This document shows, in pieces, positions 19,910 to 28,797 of a stretch of 64,000 bases of DNA. The notes under the pieces were generated by a model. It saw nothing but the letters and a program-made list of their open reading frames with translations. It did not search any database and was not told the DNA's origin. The DNA is from Listeria_A hofi (GTDB taxonomy: Bacteria; Bacillota; Bacilli; Lactobacillales; Listeriaceae): contig NZ_CAUYTL010000002.1 of the NCBI RefSeq assembly GCF_963575615.1, positions 62,001-126,000 of the forward strand. Reading direction: 5' to 3'. Position 1 is the stretch's first letter, and each line of letters opens with the position of its first letter. The translations under genes and the position numbers were made by a program.

Positions 19910-19943
19910 GAAAAAAGGCTCTGCTCGAAGGGGGCTTTTTTTG
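19910..19943 (+). terminator. Probable terminator after folC
   Basis: AAAAAAGGCTC and GGGGGCTTTTTTT form an imperfect stem running into T. The AT-rich 190 bp that follow up to comC contain an imperfect direct repeat (AGTAATTTA at about 20014 and 20034) and TTGACA at about 20088, but no well-spaced -10. Confidence 0.6.
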
Positions 19944-20139
19944 TTAGTTTAAATTTATTTATACTAAAAGTAAAATATATAGATAAGTATTTTGAGATAC
20001 TTTTTTCTTGTAGTAATTTATTTTTCTCTAGGAGTAATTTACTTTTTAGAGGCTTTTTGTTATTAGAAAAAATTTTTTGACAATATGACAGTAAAATATT
20101 ATCGTGCTACATTTATATCTAAGAAGTTGGAGGTGTATC

Positions 20140-20883
20140 ATGATTTACATTATTTTATCTGTGTATAGCACAGTATTTGCATCTTTTTTACACGTAATAG
20201 GAGTAAATTACCCTCCTCGGAAGCCATTTTTACTCAGAGCTTCTTCAAGGTGTGATTATTGTGGTGAAAAATTGTCAGGAGCACACATGCTACCTGTTGT
20301 CTCATTTATTTTTCTTAAAGGTAGAACAAGTTGCTGTAATAAACCTATGAGTTGGAGTTACCTGGCTGTGGAAGTATTAGCACCATTATTTGTATGTATT
20401 TTGTATAAGCTATATAATTTCGAAGCTCCTTTTTATCTATACATGTTTATATTTTCATTGTTACTAATTCTGTTCGTAAGTGATATGCTTTATCTCCATA
20501 TACCCAATTCAATACTGTCCCTATATCTTATTGTTTTCACCGTGTACTATGGATATACAGATGTTTCCACTCTTTTGCAACAAATGTATCAATTAATGGT
20601 TGGGGCAGTCGTATTTATAGGTCTTTACTTGTGCGTTAGAAAAGGATTTGGTTTCGGTGATATAAAATTATTAATATTACTTTGTTTTTTTCTAAGTTTG
20701 AAAGAGGTGATATTTATATTTATTGTTGCAGTATTCTCAGGAGCATTATCAATGAGTGCAGTATCTATTTTTAAAAGGGAAATAATGATAAATCGAATTC
20801 CTTTTGTTCCATTTATACTATTTGGTTTTCTATGTTGTCCAATAGCGAATGATTTTTTCTGGAATTTTTTTCTACGTCAATGA
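20140..20883 (+). CDS. comC: Prepilin peptidase (A24 family)
   Basis: A 247-aa polytopic membrane aspartic protease that cleaves and methylates type IV-like prepilins, in Gram-positives the ComG pseudopilins for DNA uptake. The N-terminal cytoplasmic loop has RCDYCG (C38, C41) and a second cysteine pair, here adjacent (C65-C66) rather than the usual CxxC. Catalytic aspartates are D115 (SDMLYLHIPN) and D174 in GFGFGDIK. About six or seven hydrophobic segments follow. ATG 20140 has TTGGAGG at 20128; upstream codons give no plausible start. In Bacillus comC is ComK-driven; a clear pair of ComK boxes was not found here. radC follows after 15 bp. Confidence 0.93.
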   Translation: MIYIILSVYSTVFASFLHVIGVNYPPRKPFLLRASSRCDYCGEKLSGAHMLPVVSFIFLKGRTSCCNKPMSWSYLAVEVLAPLFVCILYKLYNFEAPFYLYMFIFSLLLILFVSDMLYLHIPNSILSLYLIVFTVYYGYTDVSTLLQQMYQLMVGAVVFIGLYLCVRKGFGFGDIKLLILLCFFLSLKEVIFIFIVAVFSGALSMSAVSIFKREIMINRIPFVPFILFGFLCCPIANDFFWNFFLRQ

Positions 20884-20898
20884 AAGGTGGAAACGCAA

Positions 20899-21573
20899 AT
20901 GTTTATAAAAGAAATGTCTAACACTGAGAAGCCAAGAGAACGACTCCAAAAAAAAGGAGTATCAAGTCTATCTAATATTGAGTTGTTTGCAATCATTCTT
21001 GAAACTGGTAGTAGAAAGGAGTCGGTTGTAGACTTGGCTAATAGAGTAGTAGCGAAGTATTCTGAAATAGCAGATATGAGAGAAGTCACATTGCAAGAAC
21101 TAACAGAAATTAATGGAATAGGCCTTGCAAAAGCTGCAAAAGTGTTAGCAGCAATTGAGATTAGCAAACGTCTAGATACGCAGAAGGTAAATCCTTGCCC
21201 TGTCATCCGAGGACCACAGGATGGAGCAGATTTAGTTATGCAAGAAATGAGCTTATTATCACAAGAGCACTTTCATTGTGTTTTTTTAAGTACGAGAAAT
21301 AAATTAGTTCACCGAGAAACTATATTTATTGGTAGTTTGAATAGTAGTGTTGTTCACCCAAGAGAAATTTTCAAACAAGCGATGAAATATTCTTCTGCAA
21401 GTGTCATGTGTTTTCATAATCATCCATCAGGAGACGCGACCCCTTCAACACAAGATATTACTGTGACAAAACGGCTAAAAAAAGCGGGGGACTTGCTTGG
21501 AATTCCGCTAATAGACCATATCATTATTGGTAATAATACATTCACAAGTCTAAAGCAAGAGGGCTATTTTTAA
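20899..21573 (+). CDS. radC: RadC-family JAB-domain protein
   Basis: A 224-aa protein with a helix-hairpin-helix region (TEINGIGLAKAAKVLAAIE, about 72-90) and a C-terminal JAMM/MPN+ metal site: HNHPSGD from residue 173 with a downstream aspartate. The family was once linked to DNA repair, but its function is unproven and it is often tied to competence; here it follows comC directly. GTG 20887 is in frame but sits inside the AAAGGTGG ribosome site, so ATG 20899 is used. Confidence 0.93.
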   Translation: MFIKEMSNTEKPRERLQKKGVSSLSNIELFAIILETGSRKESVVDLANRVVAKYSEIADMREVTLQELTEINGIGLAKAAKVLAAIEISKRLDTQKVNPCPVIRGPQDGADLVMQEMSLLSQEHFHCVFLSTRNKLVHRETIFIGSLNSSVVHPREIFKQAMKYSSASVMCFHNHPSGDATPSTQDITVTKRLKKAGDLLGIPLIDHIIIGNNTFTSLKQEGYF

Positions 21574-21631
21574 AGAAAAGATAAATATTTCAAGTATCTC
21601 ATTAAAAATTAATGTCTGTTCTTCTTAGTTA

Positions 21632-21640
21632 TGTTATAAT
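21632..21640 (+). promoter_or_regulatory. Extended -10 promoter of mreB
   Basis: TGTTATAAT combines a perfect -10 hexamer (21635-21640) with an upstream TG. A -35 is weak (TGTCTG about 17 bp upstream). It implies a leader of about 165 nt before mreB, in which I see no strong structure. Confidence 0.65.
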
Positions 21641-21813
21641 AAGATGGTTGTTTATGTGTATCTGTTTTTACATAAAACATCAAGGGATATCAGCATACCT
21701 GATTATTAAAAGACAATACTTTGGGGCTGGGAATTTAAGAACTATTTAAAGTTAATAGAGAGACAGCAATCATGAACAAAGTGATAATTAAGAAGAGAAA
21801 AGGAGATTAATAA

Positions 21814-22827
21814 ATGTTTGGATTTGGAAATAAAGATATTGGAATCGACTTAGGGACTGCAAACACTTTAGTATACATGAAAGGTAAAAGTATTGTTTTA
21901 AGAGAGCCATCTGTTGTGGCAATGAAGAAAGATACGCAAGAAATTGTTGCAGTTGGTAGCGAAGCGAAGAATATGATTGGTAGAACACCGGGGAATATTG
22001 TGGCAATTCGACCAATGAAAGATGGTGTTATTGCTGATTATGATACAACAGCAGCGATGATGAAATACTACATTCAAAAAGCTAGTAAAGGTGCAAGTGC
22101 TAGTAAACCACGTGTTATGATTTGTGTTCCATCAGGCATCACTGGTGTTGAAAAACGTGCTGTTACTGATGCTACACGTCAAGCTGGTGCTAAAGAAGCA
22201 TACACAATTGAAGAGCCATTTGCAGCTGCGATTGGTGCTGGTCTTCCTGTGTGGGATCCAACTGGTAGTATGGTTGTAGATATCGGCGGCGGCACTACAG
22301 AGGTTGCTGTTATTTCACTTGGTGGTATCGTGACTAGCCGTTCAGAGCGGACTGCAGGAGATGATATGGATGATGCCATTATTAATTTTATACGTAAAAA
22401 ATATAATTTATTAATTGGCGATCGTACTGCCGAAACAATAAAAATGGAGATTGGCTCGGCTGATCCACTTAACTTAGGCCTAGAATCGTTTAGTATTCGC
22501 GGTCGTGATTTAGTGACTGGTCTACCAAAAACAATTGAAATCTCGCCGGAGGAAATAAGTGAAGCATTAGCAGATACAGTAGCTTCTATCATCGATGCTG
22601 TTAAGAGCACATTGGAGAACACTCCCCCTGAACTTTCCGCGGATATTATGGATAAAGGGATTGTTTTAACTGGTGGTGGCGCACTTCTTCGTAATTTAGA
22701 TTCGGTGATTGCTGAGGAGACGAAAATGCCAGTTATTATTGCTGAAAATCCACTTGATTGTGTGGCAATTGGAACAGGAAAATCACTAGAAAATATGGAT
22801 TTATACAAAAAGAAAAAAATGGGCTGA
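21814..22827 (+). CDS. mreB: Rod shape-determining protein MreB
   Basis: A 337-aa actin homologue that guides lateral wall synthesis on the inner membrane face. The phosphate loops are GIDLGTANTLVY near the N-terminus and DIGGGTTEVAVISLGG near 155-170; the adenosine motif GGGALLRNLD is near 288. The N-terminal MFGFGNKDIG is the likely membrane-binding tip. It heads mreBCD; a 240-bp upstream region holds the extended -10 promoter. Confidence 0.97.
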   Translation: MFGFGNKDIGIDLGTANTLVYMKGKSIVLREPSVVAMKKDTQEIVAVGSEAKNMIGRTPGNIVAIRPMKDGVIADYDTTAAMMKYYIQKASKGASASKPRVMICVPSGITGVEKRAVTDATRQAGAKEAYTIEEPFAAAIGAGLPVWDPTGSMVVDIGGGTTEVAVISLGGIVTSRSERTAGDDMDDAIINFIRKKYNLLIGDRTAETIKMEIGSADPLNLGLESFSIRGRDLVTGLPKTIEISPEEISEALADTVASIIDAVKSTLENTPPELSADIMDKGIVLTGGGALLRNLDSVIAEETKMPVIIAENPLDCVAIGTGKSLENMDLYKKKKMG

Positions 22828-22910
22828 TATAGCTTGGCGATTTTTAGTGGATTTGTGGAGCCTATTGCATAGTTGTAAAAGAAGAGGATTGACGAGACGA
22901 GGTGTTCATT

Positions 22911-23774
22911 ATGCCACAGTTTTTCTTAAATAAACGTTTAATTATCTTGTTGATATCCATTATTGTTTTAGTGGCTTTGGTAGGATATTCACTGAGTGGA
23001 AAAAGTAAAGCTTCTTGGCCAGAGCAATTTGTGAAAGATGTTGCGGGGTTTGGAGAGAATATTGTCTCTAAACCAGTTGGCTTTGTTGCAAGTTTTTTTG
23101 ATGGTGCAAAAGACTTAAAGAACACATATACAGAAAATGAGCACCTAAAAAAACGTTTAGAAGAATTGGCGCAACTTGAAAGTAAAGTATCAGATTTAAC
23201 GAAAGAAAATGCAGCGTTAAAAAAATCACTGGATATTGAAGCTGATCTTAGTGATTATGAACCAATCAACGCTACGGTCATTTCTAGGAATCCCGATAAC
23301 TGGAATACACAAGTTCAGATTGATAAGGGTTCTGTTGATGGCGTGAAACCTAATATGGCAGTCCGTACTCCTGAGGGGATGATTGGGAAAGTCACAAAGA
23401 CTGGTGCGAAGTCTTCCACTGTGAAATTACTTAGTTCTACAGATGATAGAAACAGAATTTCTGCTATAGTACAAGGAAAATCATCGGCGTATGGAATTAT
23501 TAATGGTTATGATACAGAGCAACGGTTATTAGAAATGAAGCAATTACCAGTAGATCAGAAGTTCACTAAAGGTGAGAAGGTAGTTACGTCTGGCTTAGGT
23601 GGAATTTTCCCATCAGATATTTTTATTGGAACAATTGAAAAAGTGGAAACTGATAAGATGGGATTATCTCAGACTGCGCTGGTGAAGCCGGGTGCTGACT
23701 TATACGATTTAAGTCATGTCATTGTATTGAAACGTACATTGGATGGTGATGATTCGGAAGGAACTGGGTCCTGA
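22911..23774 (+). CDS. mreC: Rod shape-determining protein MreC
   Basis: A 287-aa bitopic protein: a short cytoplasmic N-terminus, one membrane segment (about 9-28), a coiled coil (about 70-115, heptads LKKRLEELAQLESKV) and an extracytoplasmic beta domain. It links MreB to the wall synthases. GTG 22902 is in frame but overlaps the CGAGG ribosome site for ATG 22911. Its stop overlaps the mreD start. Confidence 0.95.
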   Translation: MPQFFLNKRLIILLISIIVLVALVGYSLSGKSKASWPEQFVKDVAGFGENIVSKPVGFVASFFDGAKDLKNTYTENEHLKKRLEELAQLESKVSDLTKENAALKKSLDIEADLSDYEPINATVISRNPDNWNTQVQIDKGSVDGVKPNMAVRTPEGMIGKVTKTGAKSSTVKLLSSTDDRNRISAIVQGKSSAYGIINGYDTEQRLLEMKQLPVDQKFTKGEKVVTSGLGGIFPSDIFIGTIEKVETDKMGLSQTALVKPGADLYDLSHVIVLKRTLDGDDSEGTGS

Positions 23775-24298
23775 TGAATATGAGAAAAGTAGTTGTAATG
23801 CCACTTATTGCAATCGCGATTTTTATTTTAGAAGGCGTATCTAGTATGTTGTTCAGCCAGTCGTTCTTTGGCGAGCAACGAGTTTTCATCCCGCACTTTC
23901 TTATAGTAATGCTCGTTTTGATGACGACATTTTATAACAGAAATGTTACATTAATATACGCATTTATACTTGGAATTGTATTTGACATTTATTATACGGG
24001 AATTTTAGGTATTTATTTTGCTATTTTCCCCTTAATTGTATATCTGACGGATAAATTTATGAAGGTCTTGCAAAGCAACATCATGTTAGTAGGTTTGGTT
24101 GCAGTATTTAATGTGATACTAACCGAGTGTCTAGTATACGGTTTCTACGTTCTTATTGGTGGAACTGATATGGTTTTTGCTACCTTTGTTGATCAACGTC
24201 TGTGGACTACGATTTTATTAAACCTGGCATTCTTTCTGGTTATATATTTCCCGTTTAGAAATTTCCTGTTTAAGCTAGAGAGAAATGGTGGGAGATAG
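23774..24298 (+). CDS. mreD: Rod shape-determining protein MreD
   Basis: A 174-aa integral membrane protein with about five hydrophobic segments, partner of MreC in the elongasome. The ATG overlaps the mreC stop (TGATG); a second ATG lies two codons on, and I cannot decide between them. A strong hairpin follows and separates mreBCD from minCD. Confidence 0.92.
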   Translation: MNMRKVVVMPLIAIAIFILEGVSSMLFSQSFFGEQRVFIPHFLIVMLVLMTTFYNRNVTLIYAFILGIVFDIYYTGILGIYFAIFPLIVYLTDKFMKVLQSNIMLVGLVAVFNVILTECLVYGFYVLIGGTDMVFATFVDQRLWTTILLNLAFFLVIYFPFRNFLFKLERNGGR

Positions 24299-24312
24299 GT
24301 TAGAATGGAAAC

Positions 24313-24363
24313 CTATATCAATCTGTATGCTTTTTAATAAGCTTACAGATTGATATAGTTTTA
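24313..24363 (+). terminator. Terminator between mreD and minC
   Basis: A perfect 15-bp inverted repeat (24313-24327 with 24344-24358), extended inward by GCTT/AAGC, followed by TTTTATT. Confidence 0.85.
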
Positions 24364-24432
24364 TTGCTATAAGGGGATATCTTTTGAATCTGGATGTATA
24401 CTAAATTATAGGAGCTGTGAGGTGAAGGTAAG

Positions 24433-25110
24433 TTGAAAAAATATGTCCGAATAAAAGGGACGAAAGACGGTATTAGCATTTTTTTAAGCGATACAGCAAG
24501 CATTGTCGAACTGGAAGAAGGATTAACGCAACACCTTAAAGAACAGCAGAAAATAGTATCTCAGGACCAGAAGTTGGCTGTTCAAGTACATATAGGGAAT
24601 CGCCTTTTTACAGAAGATGAAGAAAGAAGTATAATGGCTATTATTGAAGAAAATAGCGCCATGGAAGTTAGCGGATTTACTAGTAATGTGATGAGTAAGC
24701 AAGATGCGAAAAAATGGAAAGAGGAAGAACAGATTTTTTCACTCGCGACAGTCGTTCGCTCTGGTCAAATAATTAATGTTCCTGGCGATTTATTACTTGT
24801 TGGTGATGTTAATCCAGGTGGTTCTATCCGTGCGACAGGTAATATTTTTATTCTTGGAAATGTAAAGGGAATTATTCATGCAGGTTTTGAGGGCAATTCT
24901 AAGGCAGTGGTAACTGGAAAGTTTCAGTATCCATCGCAAATTAGAATTGCTAGTGAGATTTATGGATTTGACAGTGAAGAGAACAAAGACCGAGTGGAAG
25001 AGAATATTCTTACCGCGTATATTGATGATAAAGGTAAGCTGGCGATTGATAGCTTGCATATTTTAAGAAAAATTAGACCAGAAATTTCTAATTTTCAAGG
25101 AGGACAATAA
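24433..25110 (+). CDS. minC: Septum site-determining protein MinC
   Basis: A 225-aa FtsZ-assembly inhibitor recruited to poles by MinD. The N-terminal 100 residues form the FtsZ-acting domain; the C-terminal half (VVRSGQIINVPGDLLLVGDV onward) has the regular glycine-spaced repeats of the MinC beta-helix that binds MinD. The start is TTG at 24433 with AAGG just upstream; no in-frame ATG is near. minD begins 2 bp after its stop. Confidence 0.94.
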   Translation: MKKYVRIKGTKDGISIFLSDTASIVELEEGLTQHLKEQQKIVSQDQKLAVQVHIGNRLFTEDEERSIMAIIEENSAMEVSGFTSNVMSKQDAKKWKEEEQIFSLATVVRSGQIINVPGDLLLVGDVNPGGSIRATGNIFILGNVKGIIHAGFEGNSKAVVTGKFQYPSQIRIASEIYGFDSEENKDRVEENILTAYIDDKGKLAIDSLHILRKIRPEISNFQGGQ

Positions 25111-25112
25111 TC

Positions 25113-25913
25113 ATGGGTGAGGCTATAGTTATAACTTCGGGCAAAGGCGGCGTTGGTAAGACGACTACGACAGCTAACCTTGGGACAGCACTTGCATTGC
25201 AAGGAAAGAAAGTGTGCTTAGTCGATATGGATATCGGACTTCGAAATCTAGATGTTGTTTTAGGATTGGAAAATCGGATTATTTATGATCTTGTAGATGT
25301 AGTGGAAGGGCGCTGCAAATTACACCAAGCAGTCATTAAAGATAAGCGATTTGAAGATTTGCTATTTCTGTTACCAGCAGCACAAACCACAGATAAAAGT
25401 GCGGTAACCGGTCAACAAATGAAAGAGCTGGTTGCTCAGATGAAACCAGATTATGATTTTATTCTTATTGATTGTCCAGCGGGGATTGAACAAGGGTATA
25501 AGAATGCTGTTGCAGGTGCAGATCGAGCGCTAGTGGTAACGACACCAGAGATATCAGCGGTTCGTGATGCAGATAGAATCATTGGTTTGCTGGAGCAAGA
25601 AGATATTGAAGCTCCTAAATTGATTATTAATCGTATCAGAACACAGATGATGCGAAATGGTGATGTGATGGATATTGATGAGATTACCACGCATTTGTCT
25701 ATTGAGTTAATTGGGATTATCATAGACGATGATGAGGTTATTCGCTCTTCTAATAGTGGTGAACCTGTGTCGATGCAGGCAAGTAATAAGGCGAGTATTG
25801 GATATCGGAATATTGCACGTAGATTATTGGGTGAGTCTATTCCGTTGATGTCCATTGATGAACAAAAACAAGGCTTTTTTAGTCGATTAAAGACTTTATT
25901 TGGAAATAATTGA
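25113..25913 (+). CDS. minD: Septum site-determining protein MinD
   Basis: A 266-aa ParA/MinD ATPase that binds the membrane in its ATP form and activates MinC. The deviant Walker A motif GKGGVGKTT is near 10-18, with DMDIGLRNLD near 39. The last residues (GFFSRLKTLFGNN) form the amphipathic membrane-targeting helix. AAGGAGG precedes ATG 25113. Transcription ends at the hairpin after 25928. Confidence 0.97.
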   Translation: MGEAIVITSGKGGVGKTTTTANLGTALALQGKKVCLVDMDIGLRNLDVVLGLENRIIYDLVDVVEGRCKLHQAVIKDKRFEDLLFLLPAAQTTDKSAVTGQQMKELVAQMKPDYDFILIDCPAGIEQGYKNAVAGADRALVVTTPEISAVRDADRIIGLLEQEDIEAPKLIINRIRTQMMRNGDVMDIDEITTHLSIELIGIIIDDDEVIRSSNSGEPVSMQASNKASIGYRNIARRLLGESIPLMSIDEQKQGFFSRLKTLFGNN

Positions 25914-25927
25914 TGAGGCAGTAAATA

Positions 25928-25986
25928 AAAGTTGGATTTATTAATGAAGGTGCTAACGTATCTCACTTAATAACCAGCTTTTTTTC
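25928..25986 (+). terminator. Terminator after minD
   Basis: AAAGTTGG..TTTATTAA pairs with TTAATAACCAGCTTT across a loop of about 20 nt, then six T. Confidence 0.7.
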
Positions 25987-26002
25987 TACAGGAGGAAATT
26001 TT

Positions 26003-26632
26003 ATGGATAGACGGAAGACTACGAATGTGAATTATATTATGGAAAAGTATAGTGATAGTAATCCGCTACCGGCTGAAAAACAAGAGAAAAAGGCAAGTTT
26101 TGAAATTATTAGCCATGTATTTGCTTATGCTGAATCGCTATCAGAGGATGAGATAAGAGCTGTTGTAGCAACCGCCAATTACATGTTTCTAACGCCGGTG
26201 GACAGGCAACAGTTCATAGAGACTTTGGCAACTTCCTATCGTGTTAAGAAAAGTGAAATATTAGCTTGGGAGAAAGCAATTAGTACTTCGATGGAAGAAC
26301 CTTTGTTAAGTAGTAAGCAACTGCCATTTGATGAGTCAGAGGTCCTCACATACACCCGATTAGCAATGGTGAGCTATGAGACTAAAATTGCTACCGAAAT
26401 ACAGGCTTTATTACAAAACTTTTTTGCAACGTTTCCAAATACATTCAAAAGAAATATCAATTATAGATCAATTGTTGGTGCCGCAGAATATGCAATTATT
26501 GTAAATAAATATGTAGAGTTAAAGAATTTTGATCAACAGACGCTAGCAGACAAATATGATGTATCTAGGACATCCATAGCAGTATGGTATCGGAACATAA
26601 AAAAATATTGCGCCTGGGAGGCATGGCATTGA
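26003..26632 (+). CDS. Unrecognised protein with two HTH/cyclin-box-like repeats
   Basis: A 209-aa soluble protein that I do not recognise; I recall no such gene between minD and the rng gene of L. monocytogenes. Two segments look like copies of one unit. The first (about 52-95) runs from RAVVATANYMF to LATSYRVKKSEILAWEKAI; the second (about 155-203) runs from RSIVGAAEYAI to LADKYDVSRTSIAVWYRNI. Each ends in a helix-turn-helix-like stretch with a conserved Trp. Two cyclin-like repeats of this kind recall a TFIIB core, but that is only a pattern resemblance. GGAGGAA supports ATG 26003. Its last codons overlap the rng start, so the two are translationally coupled. Confidence 0.8.
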   Translation: MDRRKTTNVNYIMEKYSDSNPLPAEKQEKKASFEIISHVFAYAESLSEDEIRAVVATANYMFLTPVDRQQFIETLATSYRVKKSEILAWEKAISTSMEEPLLSSKQLPFDESEVLTYTRLAMVSYETKIATEIQALLQNFFATFPNTFKRNINYRSIVGAAEYAIIVNKYVELKNFDQQTLADKYDVSRTSIAVWYRNIKKYCAWEAWH

Positions 26633-27984
26633 AAATTATTATAAACGCTGTGGGCAAAGAAAAAAGAATCGCCTTTTTGGAGGAGAAGTTGTTGGTGGGA
26701 TTAGATATTATTAGACCATCTGCTGAGCCACAAGTTTCGGATATCTATTTAGGCACAATTACGAAAATAAATAGGAAAATTAATGCTGCATTTGTGAATA
26801 TTGGTACCAAGGAAAATGCTTTTATTCATCTTCAAGATATTCCAGATAGTTACCAAATACATGAGGGGCTAAAATTGATGGTTCAGGTGAAACGAGAAGG
26901 AAATGCCACAAAAGCCCCGCTGCTGACTGGAGTGATTGAAATATCTTCTGGATCAGTTGTATATAGCTATGGACGAGCTTTCTTAGCCATCTCTAAAAAG
27001 ATAAAAGAAGGTGATAAGGCCCGACTGCAACAGTATATATCACCATTGTTACTAGATAATGAGGGAATAATTCTGCGTTCAGTTGCGGCCGATACAAAGG
27101 TTGATCAGATTAAAGAGGATATTTTGAAATCTAGGCGTGAAATGGAAGCAATCAAAGCACGAGCTAAGGGGAAAAATCGTAAAATTCATGAAGTAACGGT
27201 CAGTATTCCTTCGATATTGCGAAACAAGCCTTTTGTAGATGCAGGTACAGAAATTATTTGCGACGATGTAAGGCTTTATCAAGAATTAGGAGAAACTTTT
27301 TCTAGCGTAGTCCATTTTCGTGGAAAAGGAGGAGTTTTCTCGGAGTATAATTTAGAGGTTGCTGTTAATCGATTGTTTCGTCCAACGGTTTTTTTAAAGA
27401 ATGGTGCTTCTATTGTGGTTGAAAAAACAGAAGCTATGTGGGTAATTGATGTTAATTCTGCCAATTACAAATCGAAAAAAAGCATGAATGAGGTGGCGTT
27501 TGAAATCAATTCATCTGTGATTGAAGAAATTGGTCGCCAAATGAAGTTGCGAAATATGAGCGGTTTCATTTTAATTGATTTTATCGGGGGCATGAACCGA
27601 GCGCATCTGGATAAGTTGCGAGAACAAATGCTGGAAGTAGCGAAGAAGGATGTGACGACTGTTCGGGTAGAAGGACTTTCAGAGAATGGTTTGATGCAGT
27701 TGACGCGACGCAAACGGCAGAAATCGCTTCTTGAGGAGATGCAATGTGCTTGTCCAACATGTGATGGGAGCGGATATGTTTCTTCTGCTCAGACTCTTAT
27801 TTATCAAATGGAACGGGAACTTAGGGGCGTTTTTGCCAGTGACCCGTCTTATGTTGCTGTGACTGTAACAATGGATGTGATGGATGCCTTTTTGGATGAA
27901 ATTACGTTTGATGGTGATATCGATTGGATGATTACGGATGAAGTACGCCCGTTTTATCGAATTTCACAAGTCGAACATGAATAA
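26629..27984 (+). CDS. rng: Ribonuclease G/E family endoribonuclease
   Basis: A 451-aa single-strand endoribonuclease of the RNase E/G type. The N-terminus MKIIINAVGKEKRIAFLEE leads into an S1 RNA-binding domain (about 35-115: IYLGTITKINRKINAAFVNIG). The catalytic Asp region is WVIDVNSANYKSKKS plus ILIDFIGGM. A CPTC zinc-link motif lies near 374, within QCACPTCDGSGYV. The start is probably TTG 26629, spaced 7 nt from GGGAGG; ATG 26623 is too close to that site, and longer starts would lie far inside the preceding gene. RNase G is uncommon in Bacilli. The L21 leader follows. Confidence 0.92.
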   Translation: MKIIINAVGKEKRIAFLEEKLLVGLDIIRPSAEPQVSDIYLGTITKINRKINAAFVNIGTKENAFIHLQDIPDSYQIHEGLKLMVQVKREGNATKAPLLTGVIEISSGSVVYSYGRAFLAISKKIKEGDKARLQQYISPLLLDNEGIILRSVAADTKVDQIKEDILKSRREMEAIKARAKGKNRKIHEVTVSIPSILRNKPFVDAGTEIICDDVRLYQELGETFSSVVHFRGKGGVFSEYNLEVAVNRLFRPTVFLKNGASIVVEKTEAMWVIDVNSANYKSKKSMNEVAFEINSSVIEEIGRQMKLRNMSGFILIDFIGGMNRAHLDKLREQMLEVAKKDVTTVRVEGLSENGLMQLTRRKRQKSLLEEMQCACPTCDGSGYVSSAQTLIYQMERELRGVFASDPSYVAVTVTMDVMDAFLDEITFDGDIDWMITDEVRPFYRISQVEHE

Positions 27985-27990
27985 TAGTTA

Positions 27991-28020
27991 TTGACATAGT
28001 CTTTCTATCTATGGTATCAT
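27991..28020 (+). promoter_or_regulatory. Sigma-A promoter of rplU
   Basis: TTGACA (27991-27996), an 18-bp spacer and TATCAT (28015-28020) with TG one base upstream of the -10. Confidence 0.8.
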
Positions 28021-28025
28021 TCTAA

Positions 28026-28132
28026 TGTTATGTTTGTAGCGCACCATGCTACAACCGCTCAGAATAGGGCTAAGTATTGTTTTTGACAATCCCCTCATGA
28101 TGGCGAGTCTAAGTATATGAGGAGGTGCAAGT
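28026..28132 (+). promoter_or_regulatory. Ribosomal protein L21 leader
   Basis: The 5' region of rplU resembles the Firmicutes L21 leader RNA: a first hairpin (TGTAGCGC..GCTACA), a conserved middle (CCGCTCAGAATAGGGC), then a hairpin including CCCCTCAT..ATGAGG that overlaps the ribosome site. By analogy it would let L21 limit its own operon. Recognised from memory of the family; a covariance-model search would settle it. Confidence 0.75.
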
Positions 28133-28441
28133 ATGTACGCAATTATTGAAACAGGTGGAAAACAAGTTAAAGTTGAAGCAGGCCAAGAAATCTATGTTGA
28201 GAAATTAGCAGGTGAAGTTGGTGATGTGGTGACATTTGACAAAGTTATTTTTGTTGGTGGTGACGCTGTTAAAGTTGGAGCTCCATTCGTGGACGGTGCA
28301 ACAGTTACAGCAAAAGTTGAAAAACAAGGTCGCGCTAAGAAATTGACTGTTTTCAAATATAAGCCTAAAAAGAACTATCACAAAAAACAAGGTCATCGTC
28401 AACCTTATACGAAATTAACGATTGATGCAATCAACGCTTAA
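28133..28441 (+). CDS. rplU: 50S ribosomal protein L21
   Basis: A 102-aa 23S rRNA-binding protein of the large subunit. MYAIIETGGKQVKV at the start and FKYKPKKNYHKKQGHRQPYT near the C-terminus are the family signatures. GAGGAGG lies 7 bp upstream of the ATG. It is first in rplU-prp-rpmA. Confidence 0.98.
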   Translation: MYAIIETGGKQVKVEAGQEIYVEKLAGEVGDVVTFDKVIFVGGDAVKVGAPFVDGATVTAKVEKQGRAKKLTVFKYKPKKNYHKKQGHRQPYTKLTIDAINA

Positions 28442-28462
28442 TTTGTAAAGGGGATGATACGT

Positions 28463-28783
28463 ATGATTCATGTAGATTTTATTCGGCATGAGGAGCGGGT
28501 CGTTGCTTTTGAGATGGATGGACATGCTAATTTCGCCGAACAAGGTGCAGATTTGGTATGTGCAGGGGCTACATCGATTGCTTTTGGCATGGTAAATGCG
28601 ATTAGTGAAAGAATGGGAGTCGAACCTGTAATGGAAGAAGATGATGGTTATCTTTATTATTCCGTTCCTGAGGACATAGAAGCTGATGATGCTGTTCAAA
28701 TATTGCTGGAAGGCATGGAACATCAATTGATATCTTTAGCGTATAGCTATCCTGATTATATTACGATTAACTCCAAAAAGTAG
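28463..28783 (+). CDS. prp: Ribosomal-processing cysteine protease Prp
   Basis: A 106-aa protease (YsxB family) that removes the N-terminal extension of L27, an essential ribosome-maturation step described in Firmicutes. The catalytic pair is His21 (DGHANFAEQG) and Cys33 (DLVCAGATS), at the spacing known for Prp. ATG 28454 is in frame but overlaps the AAAGGGG ribosome site, so ATG 28463 is chosen. It lies between its co-expressed substrate gene rpmA and rplU. Confidence 0.95.
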   Translation: MIHVDFIRHEERVVAFEMDGHANFAEQGADLVCAGATSIAFGMVNAISERMGVEPVMEEDDGYLYYSVPEDIEADDAVQILLEGMEHQLISLAYSYPDYITINSKK

Positions 28784-28797
28784 GAGGTGGAATTTTC

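Noticed and set aside
22179..22808. 209-codon open frame on the minus strand inside mreB
   Set aside because: Shadow of a well-conserved gene on the other strand; Ser/Ile-rich low-complexity translation, no ribosome site.
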